From Chitinophagales bacterium (lineage in GTDB: Bacteria > Bacteroidota > Bacteroidia > Chitinophagales > UBA10324), in the NCBI GenBank assembly GCA_013816805.1, contig JACDDS010000006.1:149407-213406 (forward strand): a stretch of DNA of 64,000 nucleotides, read 5' to 3'. The translations under genes were made by a program, and so were the position numbers. Under the pieces are notes generated by a model that was not told the DNA's origin, did not search any database, and saw nothing but the letters and a program-made list of their open reading frames with translations. Positions 1 through 9,718 of this stretch are shown here, one piece after another (position 1 is the stretch's first letter; each line of letters opens with the position of its first letter).

Positions 1-1037
1 GCATCGTCATCAACTATTTCTCCACAGCTATTGTCATTTGGGTTTAGCGAAAGACTATTAAAACATTGATCATATGAGATAGTGGAAGCAAAGTTATTTT
101 TTGACGTAGTTCTCCCTGAGATTATTATATAATCCGAGCCATCAGCTTTATCATGATCTACAACTATTTCATCAGGTAAATCATTTTTGCTACTCATATT
201 TGCACCTGCAGAATGATAAAAGCTGTAAGCTATTTCAGGGTCAATTATATAATCAAGCTTTTCCTTTAATTTTGAATGCTTAAACGACAAAATATTGTTT
301 TTCAGTTCATAGCTTATTTCGGATTTAATCTGCACTTTATTTTCAAAAATGATTGGTTTCGATTCCTGAATAAATCCTAACTCTTCACCTAGAGTTAATG
401 TTCCGTTTAGATTAACGAACATTTCTTTAGCACCGGAATATTCCAACTCTATATCATTTGCATTACCATGAGGATGAATGATCCACTCATATTCCGGCCT
501 TATTTCCCCTTTTTCATTCTCTTTAAATGTAAACAGCAAATCTAAGTGATCGTATACGTTGTGATATGTCACTTGATTAAATAAGTGCACATTGCCGACA
601 CTTATATATTCAGTGAAATAATTGTAATAAAACGGAAGTTGATCTTTAGCATCTACCGTTATATTTTTATTTGCCTTAACAAAATTGACATTTGTTATCG
701 AAGACATTCTTTTTAGTAAAGGATCAGGGTTATCCTCGTCATCATTATCTAAATCGGTACTGGGATCGCCTGCTTCACTAAAGTTACCATTGTTTGATTT
801 GATATTAGTGAATTGGTAGGTAAAGCCGTTGGCTCTTAGAATTAAACTGAAACCCTTATCATAAAATATATAGAGTACATCGTTTCGCTGATGACGGTTC
901 TCATCAATTATTTGTCCCTTGTTTTCAATATAACCCTTGGGTATAGGTGGGGCCTTTTGAACATCACCCGCAATACCATTTAAGGTAAGAAGTGAAAATA
1001 ATAAATACAATGGTTGTAAAAGAGATTGAATTTTCAT
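1..1037 (-). CDS. Secreted DUF7948/SBBP-repeat-like protein, C-terminus cut by window edge
   Basis: The minus-strand frame is open from an ATG at 1037 to the left edge, giving 345 codons with no stop. A hydrophobic N-terminus ending near residue 25 looks like a Sec signal peptide. The mature start reads YIENKGQI, followed by a segment with VLYIFYDKGFSLILRANGFTYQF. That pattern is typical of the N-terminal domain of Bacteroidota SBBP-repeat or gliding/adhesin-like secreted proteins. A T9SS tail would lie beyond the window. The family call comes from this signature only, and the function is unknown. Confidence 0.7.
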   Translation of the reverse strand, partial: MKIQSLLQPLYLLFSLLTLNGIAGDVQKAPPIPKGYIENKGQIIDENRHQRNDVLYIFYDKGFSLILRANGFTYQFTNIKSNNGNFSEAGDPSTDLDNDDEDNPDPLLKRMSSITNVNFVKANKNITVDAKDQLPFYYNYFTEYISVGNVHLFNQVTYHNVYDHLDLLFTFKENEKGEIRPEYEWIIHPHGNANDIELEYSGAKEMFVNLNGTLTLGEELGFIQESKPIIFENKVQIKSEISYELKNNILSFKHSKLKEKLDYIIDPEIAYSFYHSAGANMSSKNDLPDEIVVDHDKADGSDYIIISGRTTSKNNFASTISYDQCFNSLSLNPNDNSCGEIVDDD

Positions 1038-1388
1038 AGATAAAAGAATGTATGGTGAATTTATAAAATAGGTAGTGTGCCTCTATTTAAATGTGTAATC
1101 GAACTTTTTTATAGATGAGTTACAAATAATGAAATCACATAGACCCTAATAACTCACAAGATAAACGAATAGTAATTACATGTATACTTTTAAAAGATAA
1201 ATTTTAAAATATACTAATGCGTGATATTGGTTAACAAGATGATTGGGATTAAAAGATATTTTGCTCCACCGCATTTCCCCTCGCGAGTAGACAACACGGT
1301 GGGTTATAACATCCGCCTTTTCCTTCGAGATACACGACAGAGAAGTAATGTTTTTTATAAGGTATTTATTTAAGGATTTCTTTTCTGA
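1038..1388. other. Intergenic stretch with a possible weak hairpin
   Basis: This is 351 bp without a convincing gene, AT-rich for its first two thirds. A 6-bp inverted repeat CCACCG (1266-1271) / CGGTGG (1297-1302) encloses a GC-richer loop but has no T-run, so it is not a clear terminator. It separates two minus-strand secreted-protein genes. Confidence 0.4.
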
Positions 1389-1967
1389 TTAAAATTTTTT
1401 AATACTTACATCATCTATCCATATATCAGAGCCTGTTATATGAAAAAAGATTCCTGATGTTAAAGTTTCATCGGGAGAGAAGTTGAAGATGAAGCTCGCC
1501 TGCTGCCACTGTAAATACTGTTCCCTGATATTGTTATTTGAGAACCTTAATATATCGTAGTCTGGATATTTTATAAAGCATTCAAGGGAGGTAGTATCTG
1601 ATGGACCGGCAATTTTATAATAGAAGGTTACTCTGTACTCTGCATTGCACATATTTCTAAATTGTATAAAGGATTCGAAAGAACCAAAGCTATCGCAATT
1701 GTGCACGTGCAAACATTTTGATCCATTATAGCTGGAATCTGAAATCTTAGTGATAGACCCATTTACACAAGTATCTGAATTGAAGGCTTCGGGGCATTCC
1801 AAATCATCAAAATCTCTGCAAAGTGCATATGGATACAGAAGCATGCAATCATTATGATATTGACAGCTCAGGCAGTTAATGCCCCCGTTTTTGCTGCAGC
1901 TGGAAATCAGGGCGCATGAAAACAGGAACAGAAAAAGCAACAAATGAAGTGGATAAGCGCATTTCAT
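1389..1967 (-). CDS. Putative lipoprotein with a C-terminal carbohydrate-binding-like fold
   Basis: 192 aa. The N-terminus is a lipoprotein signal: a hydrophobic run followed by LISSC, with the lipidated Cys near residue 24. A Cys-rich stretch follows (CLSCQYHNDC, then CRDF, LEC and DTC). The last third alternates aromatic and hydrophobic residues and ends SDIWIDDVSIKKF. That ending resembles the last strand of jelly-roll carbohydrate-binding modules, where an Asp-Asp-Val pair closes the sandwich. The protein is probably surface or periplasmic. No family was firmly recognised. Confidence 0.65.
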   Translation of the reverse strand: MKCAYPLHLLLFLFLFSCALISSCSKNGGINCLSCQYHNDCMLLYPYALCRDFDDLECPEAFNSDTCVNGSITKISDSSYNGSKCLHVHNCDSFGSFESFIQFRNMCNAEYRVTFYYKIAGPSDTTSLECFIKYPDYDILRFSNNNIREQYLQWQQASFIFNFSPDETLTSGIFFHITGSDIWIDDVSIKKF

Positions 1968-1991
1968 AGATAACTAAAATTAGCTTTATTT

Positions 1992-3926
1992 TTGAAAGGA
2001 CAGATGCCGGTGAAACGAAATTTTATTATTGCACTTTTATTTGGCTGTTGCCTGTTTGTTCTTCTTTACTGTAATACCATTCCTGAAAAAAAAGCTTCCC
2101 AGCCGTTACTGTATAAGAACTGGAGTGATACGGTTCACTATGTCGGAATGCAGACTTGCCGTACCTGTCATGAAAATATCTATAATACTTTTATTCAGAC
2201 AGGAATGGGGCAATCGTGGGATCATGCTACAAAAAATAAGTCGTCGGCTAAATTTGACCAGCATGCTTATGTGTATGATCCATATAAGAATTTCTGGTAT
2301 CATCCATATTGGAAAAATGATTCCCTGTATATAATGGAATATCGGTTGAGTGGCAGGGACACTACTTATCGCCGCGTTCAAAAGATATCTTATATAGTAG
2401 GCTCAGGTCAGCATACAAATTCACACATCTGGACGGAGAATGGATATCTGTACCAGGCGCCTATAACCTTTTATACACAAAAAGGAATCTGGGATTTGCC
2501 GCCCGGTTTTGACCAGGGTATGAACACACGTTTCAGCAGGATTATCAGTGTTGAATGTATGAACTGCCACAACATGTACCCGCGATTTGATTCCACTTCG
2601 GAAAACAAATTCATCAGTGTAAAAACAGGAATCGAATGTGAGCGTTGTCACGGTGCGGGAGGCGAACATGTGCGGGAGAAACTACAAGGGATCATAGTTG
2701 ATACCTCAAAAGAAATCGATTATTCAATAGTTAATCCCGGGAAACTTTCACGCGATTTACAGGTTGAGCTTTGTCAGAGATGTCACTTGCAGGGTATAAC
2801 AGTTTTAAACGAGGGTAAAAGCTATTTTGATTTTCACCCTGGTATGCCATTGAATACTGTAATGAATGTTTTTATGCCAAGATACGAAGGAGGGCAGGAA
2901 AAATTTATTATGGCATCGCATGCGGACCGCATGAAGCAAAGTAGGTGTTATCTTAATTCAAATATGACTTGTTTAACCTGTCATAATCCGCACGTTAGTG
3001 TAAAATTTACAAGTAACGACCGTTTTAATAATGCTTGTCAATCATGTCATTCCGGTAATGCTTCTACAGAATGCACACTTCCTATTTCGCAAAGAATTAA
3101 GGAGAACAATAATTGTTTTAAATGTCACATGCCTGTTTCAGAAACAATCGACATTCCTAATGTAACGGTTCATGATCACAGGATTCAGATTCCACTTTCA
3201 AAAAAAGCTAAAAATGAGATTCTAAGATTTGTAGGCCTGGAATGTCTGACAACCAAAAAGCCATCTCTGTTATTGCTTGCACAGGGATACCTTGAAACTT
3301 ATGAAGCATTTTCTCCCCAACCGTTTTTATTGGATTCGGCAGATAAATTTTTAAGTCAGATGCCGGATAAGGACAATTTTTCCTACCGCCAGGAAATGAT
3401 ACGCTACTTTTTTTTAAAGAATAATTATGACCAGGTTGTAGCTCATTCACTGGGGCTCGAGCCGGATAAAATTCCTGATGCCTGGACCTGTTACAGGATA
3501 GGTGAGGGGTATTTTCAGTCAGGGGACCTTAAAAATGCACTTGCATTTTATAAACATGCAGCTGAGATTAAATCCAGTAATCCTGAATTTATGAATAAGC
3601 TGGGGACAACACTTACAGCTTTAAACAGGATTGACGAAGCCGGGGAAGTGTTTTATAAAATAACCCAGGAAAATGCTGCTTATGCTCCGGCACTTTCTAA
3701 CCTTGGCTATGTTTATTTGCTGAAAGGAGATTTACAATATGCTGGTTCCTTATTTGATAAAGCCCTTGCAATCGACCCTGACTATACCCAGGCAATTTTA
3801 AATAAGATAGCATTGGCTCTTCGACTGCAAAAAAACGAGGATGCAAAGCAGCTCGCTCAACGCCTTTTGAAAATCGAGCCTGATAACGAAAAAGCAAAAA
3901 CGGTGATAAAGCAGTTATCACTATAG
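1992..3926 (+). CDS. Seven-haem cytochrome c554-like protein with C-terminal TPRs
   Basis: Up to 644 aa; a second ATG at 2004 gives a more usual signal sequence. The N-terminus has a hydrophobic helix ending LLYC (Cys near 27), suggesting a lipoprotein. Seven CXXCH haem-binding motifs are present (CRTCH at 56, CMNCH at 189, then CERCH, CQRCH, CLTCH and CQSCH, and CFKCH at 375). The arrangement resembles the cytochrome c554 / doubled-CXXCH families. From about residue 480 to the end there are tetratricopeptide repeats. It likely handles electrons in the periplasm or outer envelope; partner and substrate are unknown. It lies 29 bp upstream of mltG on the same strand. Confidence 0.85.
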   Translation: MKGQMPVKRNFIIALLFGCCLFVLLYCNTIPEKKASQPLLYKNWSDTVHYVGMQTCRTCHENIYNTFIQTGMGQSWDHATKNKSSAKFDQHAYVYDPYKNFWYHPYWKNDSLYIMEYRLSGRDTTYRRVQKISYIVGSGQHTNSHIWTENGYLYQAPITFYTQKGIWDLPPGFDQGMNTRFSRIISVECMNCHNMYPRFDSTSENKFISVKTGIECERCHGAGGEHVREKLQGIIVDTSKEIDYSIVNPGKLSRDLQVELCQRCHLQGITVLNEGKSYFDFHPGMPLNTVMNVFMPRYEGGQEKFIMASHADRMKQSRCYLNSNMTCLTCHNPHVSVKFTSNDRFNNACQSCHSGNASTECTLPISQRIKENNNCFKCHMPVSETIDIPNVTVHDHRIQIPLSKKAKNEILRFVGLECLTTKKPSLLLLAQGYLETYEAFSPQPFLLDSADKFLSQMPDKDNFSYRQEMIRYFFLKNNYDQVVAHSLGLEPDKIPDAWTCYRIGEGYFQSGDLKNALAFYKHAAEIKSSNPEFMNKLGTTLTALNRIDEAGEVFYKITQENAAYAPALSNLGYVYLLKGDLQYAGSLFDKALAIDPDYTQAILNKIALALRLQKNEDAKQLAQRLLKIEPDNEKAKTVIKQLSL

Positions 3927-3955
3927 AAGGTAAAAAGCTGCTCAGATTTAAAAGG

Positions 3956-5005
3956 ATGGCAAAAAAAAAGAAACAAGGAAGAGTAACGAAATACGTAATT
4001 GCTTTTGGATCTGTTATTCTTTTGTTTCTATTGATTATTGGGTTTTCTTTTTACAAAAAAATCTATGCTCCCAATGTATCTTTTTCAAACGATAAAAAAT
4101 ATTTGTTCATCCCCAGCGGGTCCCGCTATGATGATCTGATCAGGATTTTGACGACCAAAAAAATAGTACGTTGTGTAGAAAATTTTAAATGGGTTTCGGC
4201 TCAAATGAACCTGGATAATAACGTACATCCCGGCCGTTATAAACTACAGCCATACATGAGTAATTACGACCTGGTACTTTTGCTTCGAAGCGGTAAGCAG
4301 GAACCTGTTAAGCTGGTGATCAATAAATTCCGCACGAAGCAGGATTTGGCAAGTTTTGTTTCTCATCAACTGGAGACGGATTCAGCAACACTGATATATG
4401 CATTGAAGGATGAAGTATACTTAAGAAAGTTCGGATTAAAGCCGGAAACCGCGATGGCTTTATTTATTCCAAACACCTATGAATTTTTTTGGAATGTTAA
4501 TGCCGAACAGTTTATGGATCGCATGAAGAAAGAGAACGATCATTTCTGGAATGCAGCACGTAAAGAAGAAGCAGTTAAGATTGGATTGAATCCTGTTCAG
4601 GTTATTATTCTCGCATCTATCGTGGAAGAGGAATCAAATTACAATCCTGAAAAAGGGATTATAGCTGGTGTTTATATTAATCGTTTAAGAAAAGATATGA
4701 TTCTCCAGGCAGATCCAACAGTAAAATTCGCAGTCGGTAATTTTTCACTTAAAAGGGTTTTAAATATGCACACCCGGTTTGAGTCTCCTTACAATACCTA
4801 TTTACATAAGGGGTTGCCACCGGGGCCAATATGTACGCCTTCAGTTGCTTCTATTGATGCTGTGCTACATTCAGTAGCGTCTGATTATTTATATTTTTGT
4901 GCCAATCCCGATAAGCCAGGAACTCATGTATTTTCAAAAACATACGCTGAGCAGGAATTAAATGCAATGCGTTATCAGCGATGGCTAAATCAGCGGGGAA
5001 TCTGA
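3956..5005 (+). CDS. mltG: Endolytic transglycosylase MltG (YceG family)
   Basis: 349 aa with a basic N-terminus and one membrane anchor (about residues 13-33). A YceG/MltG domain fills the rest. The catalytic signature SIVEEES is present; E224 aligns with the essential Glu of E. coli MltG. Family blocks follow: IAGVYINRL, LQADPTVKFA, YNTYLHKGLPPGPI and the C-terminal HVFSKTYAEQ. MltG cleaves nascent peptidoglycan strands in the periplasm and limits glycan length. Length and domain order are normal. Confidence 0.95.
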   Translation: MAKKKKQGRVTKYVIAFGSVILLFLLIIGFSFYKKIYAPNVSFSNDKKYLFIPSGSRYDDLIRILTTKKIVRCVENFKWVSAQMNLDNNVHPGRYKLQPYMSNYDLVLLLRSGKQEPVKLVINKFRTKQDLASFVSHQLETDSATLIYALKDEVYLRKFGLKPETAMALFIPNTYEFFWNVNAEQFMDRMKKENDHFWNAARKEEAVKIGLNPVQVIILASIVEEESNYNPEKGIIAGVYINRLRKDMILQADPTVKFAVGNFSLKRVLNMHTRFESPYNTYLHKGLPPGPICTPSVASIDAVLHSVASDYLYFCANPDKPGTHVFSKTYAEQELNAMRYQRWLNQRGI

Positions 5006-5060
5006 TGGATATTATTAACCTTTCAAACTTTAACTTTTCAAACCTCCAACATTAAACCTC

Positions 5061-5474
5061 ATGTATGCTCATGAAATAGAAATCCGGGTTCGGTATGGAG
5101 AAACAGACATGATGGGATATCTCTATTATGGGTATTATTCATTCTACTATGAACAGGCACGCGTAGACACGATGCGAAGCCTGGGTATTCCATATAAACA
5201 AATGGAAGCCATGGGTTATTTATTACCTGTTTCAGACATGCATATTAAGTTTTTGAAGCCAGCCTACTATGATGATATAGTAAGGATAAAAACCATAATT
5301 AAAAATATTCCTGTGGTGAGGCATATTTTTCATTATGAGATGTATAACCACAATTCTGAGCTGATAAATACAGCCGAAACAACGTTGGTGTATCTTAATA
5401 AAGAAACACGTAAACCGATTGCCTGTCCTCAATTTATTCTTGATCTTCTGAACCCATATTTTAAAGAGAAGTGA
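5061..5474 (+). CDS. Acyl-CoA thioesterase, hot-dog fold (YbgC/FadM type)
   Basis: 137 aa. The opening IRVRYGETDMMGYLYYGYY matches the 4-hydroxybenzoyl-CoA thioesterase family, with the catalytic Asp in ETD near residue 16. The small size is that of a single hot-dog domain. Family members hydrolyse short or aromatic acyl-CoA thioesters in the cytosol. The stop codon overlaps the GTG start of the next gene (GTGA), so the two are probably translationally coupled. Confidence 0.88.
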   Translation: MYAHEIEIRVRYGETDMMGYLYYGYYSFYYEQARVDTMRSLGIPYKQMEAMGYLLPVSDMHIKFLKPAYYDDIVRIKTIIKNIPVVRHIFHYEMYNHNSELINTAETTLVYLNKETRKPIACPQFILDLLNPYFKEK

Positions 5475-6421
5475 CAAAGGCAGGAAAATATTTAAGGGAA
5501 TACTCCGGCTGGAATGCCATGTTAAATTTTTCCAGGATTAAAAAATTTCCTGGTCACAGCAATCTTTCACTTCACGATGTACTTTCTTTTTTAGTGCTGG
5601 AAATACAACGCGACTCCATTCTTACACGCGCATCAGCCATATCTTTTAACTTTTTTGTTTCCCTGTTTCCATCAATTCTCGTTCTGTTTACGCTGATTCC
5701 ATACCTGCCCATTCCTTCATTTCAGGCCACCATGCTTACTACTTTGAAAAACGTATTGCCGAATGATGTTTTCGGTATGCTGCAGGAAACCATTCACGAT
5801 ATTGTAACACGCCATCAGGGAGGCTTGCTTTCTGCCAGCTTAATTCTTGCTATGTACTATTCTACAAGAGGAGTGATCAGTATTATGACTTCTTTTGATA
5901 AGGCGCTTCCTACATTCAGAAGGAGAAAATTTTTAGAGAATCTTTTTGTGTCTTTTAAAATTACCGGCCTGCTTTTTCTTTTACTGGTAATATCCATTTT
6001 GCTTTTTTTAGGAGGTGAATTGCTTATTCATACTGTTATGAAAATATTACACATTGAAAACAGCACTTCCTATTTCAGCCTATCTGTTATCAGGTGGATT
6101 ACTTTACTGCTTATTTTTTATTTCTCCATTTCACTTATCTATTATTACGGACCTGCTATGCATAAACGGTGGCGTTTCTTTACGCCAGGTTCTACGCTTG
6201 CTACTATATTATCTGTTCTGGTATCTATACTTTTTTCATTCATTATCAACCAGTTCGGGCAATACAACAAACTATATGGTTCATTAGGAACCATTGTGGT
6301 ATTGCTGCTTTGGATTTATTACAATTCACTCAGCCTGTTGCTTGGTTTCGAGCTGAATGCCAGTATTGAAATGAACAAGCACCGTGTTGCAGAAGGATTA
6401 AAACAGGTGAAAGTGGTTTGA
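5471..6421 (+). CDS. YihY/virulence factor BrkB family inner membrane protein
   Basis: 316 aa from a GTG start that overlaps the upstream stop by 4 bp; an ATG at 5519 is an alternative. The family signature is present: DSILTRASAISFNFFVSLFPSILVLFTLIPYLP, then STRGVISIMTSFDKA. About six membrane segments are visible, and GSLGTIVVLLLWIYYNSLSLLLGFELNA marks the C-terminal family block. Family function is poorly defined; older RNase BN assignments are considered wrong. It probably shares a transcript with the thioesterase. Confidence 0.88.
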   Translation: MTKAGKYLREYSGWNAMLNFSRIKKFPGHSNLSLHDVLSFLVLEIQRDSILTRASAISFNFFVSLFPSILVLFTLIPYLPIPSFQATMLTTLKNVLPNDVFGMLQETIHDIVTRHQGGLLSASLILAMYYSTRGVISIMTSFDKALPTFRRRKFLENLFVSFKITGLLFLLLVISILLFLGGELLIHTVMKILHIENSTSYFSLSVIRWITLLLIFYFSISLIYYYGPAMHKRWRFFTPGSTLATILSVLVSILFSFIINQFGQYNKLYGSLGTIVVLLLWIYYNSLSLLLGFELNASIEMNKHRVAEGLKQVKVV

Positions 6422-6492
6422 AAGGAATTTCTTATGGCTGTAAAGAGAAGTTCTGTGCTTAATACATAATGATCTTTCAACTGATCTAATTA

Positions 6493-6999
6493 TTATTTTA
6501 TGTTGTCTTGTTTTGCCAGTTCCAAAACCTGGAATGAATAGGGGAAAGGATTTTTTTCGTCGGCCTCATGGGGATCTTCCCGGGTAATCACCCAATCGTC
6601 TCTAAGTATTGGAAAAAAGGTGTCTCCCTGGAAATTATGAAAAATGCGGGTCAGGTATATTTTATCCGCCCACACCAAAGACTGCCGGATAATTTCTCCA
6701 CCGCCGATAATAAAGCACTCTGTTTCCAGGTTTTTTTCAGAGAATTCAATAGCGGATTTTATATCGTGGCACACAATGCATCCTTCAGCTTTAAAATCAG
6801 GCTGACGTGTAATAATAACATTTGTTCTTTTAGGCAAGGCCTTGCCTAAGGAATCGAATGTGGATCGGCCCATCAGGATATGATGTCCGAGGGTGGTTTG
6901 CATAAAATATTTCATGTCTGCTGGCAAATGCCATGGCAGCTTATTGTTATTCCCGATTACGTTATTTTGAGATACGGCAGCAATAATCGATATTATCAT
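6493..6999 (-). CDS. folA: Dihydrofolate reductase
   Basis: 168 aa. The family N-terminus is clear: [15 protein letters not shown], then [13 protein letters not shown] with the acidic Asp of the folate site, then [32 protein letters not shown] is the NADPH-binding glycine block. It reduces dihydrofolate to tetrahydrofolate with NADPH. The start overlaps the thyA stop by 4 bp, so the two are translationally coupled; thymidylate synthase makes the dihydrofolate this enzyme recycles. Confidence 0.97.
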   Translation of the reverse strand: MIISIIAAVSQNNVIGNNNKLPWHLPADMKYFMQTTLGHHILMGRSTFDSLGKALPKRTNVIITRQPDFKAEGCIVCHDIKSAIEFSEKNLETECFIIGGGEIIRQSLVWADKIYLTRIFHNFQGDTFFPILRDDWVITREDPHEADEKNPFPYSFQVLELAKQDNIK

Positions 7000-7790
7000 A
7001 CTGCTATCGGGGCTTTTATAGAGGGATGTGGCAAATAGTTAATCAATTCAAAGTCTTCAAACCTGAATGAAAAAATGGAGGAAACATCCGGGTTTATTTT
7101 CATCTCGGGCAGAGGTCTGATATCTCTGCTCAGTTGCAGGTTTGCCTGTTCAAGGTGGTTAACATATAAATGAGCATCTCCCAATGTGTGAATAAAATCG
7201 CCTGGCATTAAGCCGCATACCCTGGCAATCATTTCCGTAAGTAAAGCATAGGAAGCAATATTAAAAGGCACACCAAGGAATATGTCAGCACTTCGCTGGT
7301 ACAGCTGACAGGAAAGCTTTCCTTCTGCTACATAAAACTGAAACAAAGCATGGCACGGCGGTAAAGCCATTTCTTCAATTTCGCCCACATTCCATGCACT
7401 TACAAGTAAGCGCCGTGAGTCGGGATTTTGTTTTATTTCCGAGATTACATTTGAAATCTGATCTACTTCTGTTCCGTCTTTTCTTAACCACGAGCGCCAT
7501 TGCTTGCCATAAACCGGTCCTAATTCCCCATGCTCATCTGCCCATTCATTCCATATGCTTACACCGTGATCCTGCAGGTAGGCAATATTTGTTGATCCCT
7601 GGAGAAACCATAGCAATTCATAAATTATAGATTTAACGTGCAGCTTTTTAGTTGTTAACAAAGGGAATCCTCTTGAAAGATCAAATCGCATCTGATATCC
7701 AAAGACACTTACCGTACCGGTACCCGTCCGGTCTTGTTTTTTAACACCCTTTTCCAAAACATGTTTTAGTAAATCGTGGTATTGTTTCAT
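6996..7790 (-). CDS. thyA: Thymidylate synthase
   Basis: 264 aa, the same length as the E. coli enzyme. Characteristic blocks are intact: [43 protein letters not shown], and [11 protein letters not shown] with the catalytic Cys at about 146, followed by [24 protein letters not shown]. It methylates dUMP to dTMP using methylenetetrahydrofolate. It is the first gene of the thyA-folA pair. Confidence 0.98.
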   Translation of the reverse strand: MKQYHDLLKHVLEKGVKKQDRTGTGTVSVFGYQMRFDLSRGFPLLTTKKLHVKSIIYELLWFLQGSTNIAYLQDHGVSIWNEWADEHGELGPVYGKQWRSWLRKDGTEVDQISNVISEIKQNPDSRRLLVSAWNVGEIEEMALPPCHALFQFYVAEGKLSCQLYQRSADIFLGVPFNIASYALLTEMIARVCGLMPGDFIHTLGDAHLYVNHLEQANLQLSRDIRPLPEMKINPDVSSIFSFRFEDFELINYLPHPSIKAPIAV

Positions 7791-7888
7791 AGATCAGATA
7801 GCAATTCGCAAACTCAAAAAAAGCTTCATTAAAAATTTCTTAGCAATGAATTTAATTTAAAGAAAATTTGGAACACGTACAGCATGTA

Positions 7889-9073
7889 TTATACATATTT
7901 TCTCCTTTTTAATTCTTTTTTTATAAGCATTAATTCCCTGCTGCTCATTCCGCCTACCGATGTATTTTCCTGGGCGCGCCGCATAAGATAAGGAACTACT
8001 TCTTTCACAGGGCCGTAAGGAACATATTTTGAAACATTGTAACCTGCATGAGCTAAATTAAAAGTCATATTATCACTCATGCCATAAAGCTGGGAGAAGA
8101 AAAGGTGAGGATGGTCGGGAGAAAGGTTTTTTTGCCCGGCAATATTCACTGCTGCTAAAGCACTCTCTTCATTGTGAGAGGCAACACAAAAGCTGAGGTG
8201 ATCAATATGTTCAAAGCAAAATTCTACCGCAGCATTATAATCGCGGTCTGAATCCTCTTTTTTCGATTGAACAGGTGATGCATAATTTTTTTCATGTGCG
8301 CGTTTACGTTCTTTTTCCATGTAAGCACCGCGTACCAGTTTCACTGCAAGAATAAATTTTCCATTTTTAGATGTTTCAAATGATTTCCTTAAAAAATCCA
8401 ACCTGTCAATCCGGTATAACTGGATGGTATTATATACAATAGGGTGTTCTTTATTGTAAGACAACATCATTTCCATAGCAAGTGAATCTACCGGATCCTG
8501 TATCCATGTTTCTTCGGCATCTACCATCACGCCGATGCCGGCATTTAGAGCAGCATTGCAAATCTTATGCATTCTCTCTTTCACCAGGTTCCATTGAAAA
8601 ATTTCTTTGTCGGAAAGTTTAATTTGTGCATGAATTTTTTCGAGCAGAGAAAATGGCGCAATGCCAGTCACTTTTATGCTGACAAAAGGCACATGCTTAT
8701 TTTGTTGTGCAAAGCGAAAAGCTTTTAAAATTTCCGTTACGGTCTTGTTAAATTCCTGCTCCGTTTCTTTGGCTTCTACACCATAATCGAGGATGGTTTC
8801 TACGTGGTGTTGGGCAAGTTTTTTTGTGGTGGGTACGCATTGCTCCAGGGTTTCTCCTCCGCAAAACTGATCAAAAATGGTAGCTCTGACTAACCTGGTT
8901 ATAGGTAGTTTTAGCTGAAAAGCTATTGGCGTCAGCCGGGTACCAATCTTAACCAGGATATTGTTATTCATCAGGGAAAATAGCCATGCAGCTTTTTTTA
9001 ATTCGTAATCGGATTTATAAGAAAACGCTATTTCAGTATTTTCAAAAGATATAGGAGCAACTACTTCAGCCAT
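7889..9073 (-). CDS. Proline dehydrogenase
   Basis: 394 aa, a monofunctional ProDH-domain protein (PutA/PRODH family, FAD-binding TIM barrel). Visible signatures are KLVRGAYMEKER (substrate and flavin contacts), VASHNEESA, YGMSDNMTFNLAHAGYNVSKYVPYGPVKEVVPYLMRRAQEN and the closing VGGMSSRELMLIKKEL. It oxidises proline to pyrroline-5-carboxylate; the P5C dehydrogenase is not in this window. A good promoter lies directly upstream. Confidence 0.93.
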   Translation of the reverse strand: MAEVVAPISFENTEIAFSYKSDYELKKAAWLFSLMNNNILVKIGTRLTPIAFQLKLPITRLVRATIFDQFCGGETLEQCVPTTKKLAQHHVETILDYGVEAKETEQEFNKTVTEILKAFRFAQQNKHVPFVSIKVTGIAPFSLLEKIHAQIKLSDKEIFQWNLVKERMHKICNAALNAGIGVMVDAEETWIQDPVDSLAMEMMLSYNKEHPIVYNTIQLYRIDRLDFLRKSFETSKNGKFILAVKLVRGAYMEKERKRAHEKNYASPVQSKKEDSDRDYNAAVEFCFEHIDHLSFCVASHNEESALAAVNIAGQKNLSPDHPHLFFSQLYGMSDNMTFNLAHAGYNVSKYVPYGPVKEVVPYLMRRAQENTSVGGMSSRELMLIKKELKRRKYV

Positions 9074-9078
9074 AATGG

Positions 9079-9109
9079 CAAACCTACAGGTTTGATAATA
9101 AATTTCAAA
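9079..9109 (-). promoter_or_regulatory. Bacteroidota-type promoter of the proline dehydrogenase gene
   Basis: Read on the minus strand there is TTTG (9109-9106), 19 bp, then TAGGTTTG (9086-9079). This fits the Bacteroidota -33 TTTG / -7 TAnnTTTG consensus. The ATG starts only 5 nt after the -7 box, so the transcript would have almost no leader if this is the promoter used. Confidence 0.55.
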
Positions 9110-9253
9110 GACAGGTGGATAAATGACGGATAGAATTTTAGCCTTTGCAAAAAGTAAAAATCCGCAAGCTGAATAACTGTTATTTTAAACTGGATGAAGC
9201 AGGCTTAGGAATATTCCGAATCAGAATTATTACATTCACCGCAAAAAAGTGCT

Positions 9254-9661
9254 ATGGGAAATGCAATTCAACACCTTAACATTTTGGCAGTATTGCTTGC
9301 CGCGGTAGCCTATTTTGCTTTAGGCGCACTTTGGTATTCACCAATCCTTTTTGGGAAGCAATGGGCTGCTCTGAATAATATCAATATGACCGATCGTTCC
9401 TCACTAATGCGTTCAATGGTGGTTAGCTTCGCATGTATGCTATTGATGGCTTTGGTTACAGGAATTATGATGGCACTTAGCAGGTGCAAGCACTATACTG
9501 ATTGTTTGGAAGTAGGGATCCTGCTTGGAGCCGGTTATGCAGGCGGAATTTTAGGCACGACCTATACTTATCAGAAAAAGCCATTGCCTCTTTGGTTTAT
9601 AGATATCGGATTTCATTTTTGCGGCATTGTGCTGGCAAGTGCAATTATTGCAGCAATGTAG
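9254..9661 (+). CDS. DUF1761 family membrane protein
   Basis: 135 aa with four hydrophobic segments. The N-terminus (INILAVLLAAVAYFALGALWYSPILFGKQW-like, here beginning after QHLN) is the recognisable DUF1761 block with the LWYSP motif. It is a small integral membrane protein of unknown function, alone between two minus-strand genes. Confidence 0.82.
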   Translation: MGNAIQHLNILAVLLAAVAYFALGALWYSPILFGKQWAALNNINMTDRSSLMRSMVVSFACMLLMALVTGIMMALSRCKHYTDCLEVGILLGAGYAGGILGTTYTYQKKPLPLWFIDIGFHFCGIVLASAIIAAM

Positions 9662-9718
9662 GCTATCTGAACCTGCTGGTAGTTATTGTGCAGGCCTATT
9701 CTGTTTCACGTTCACAAT

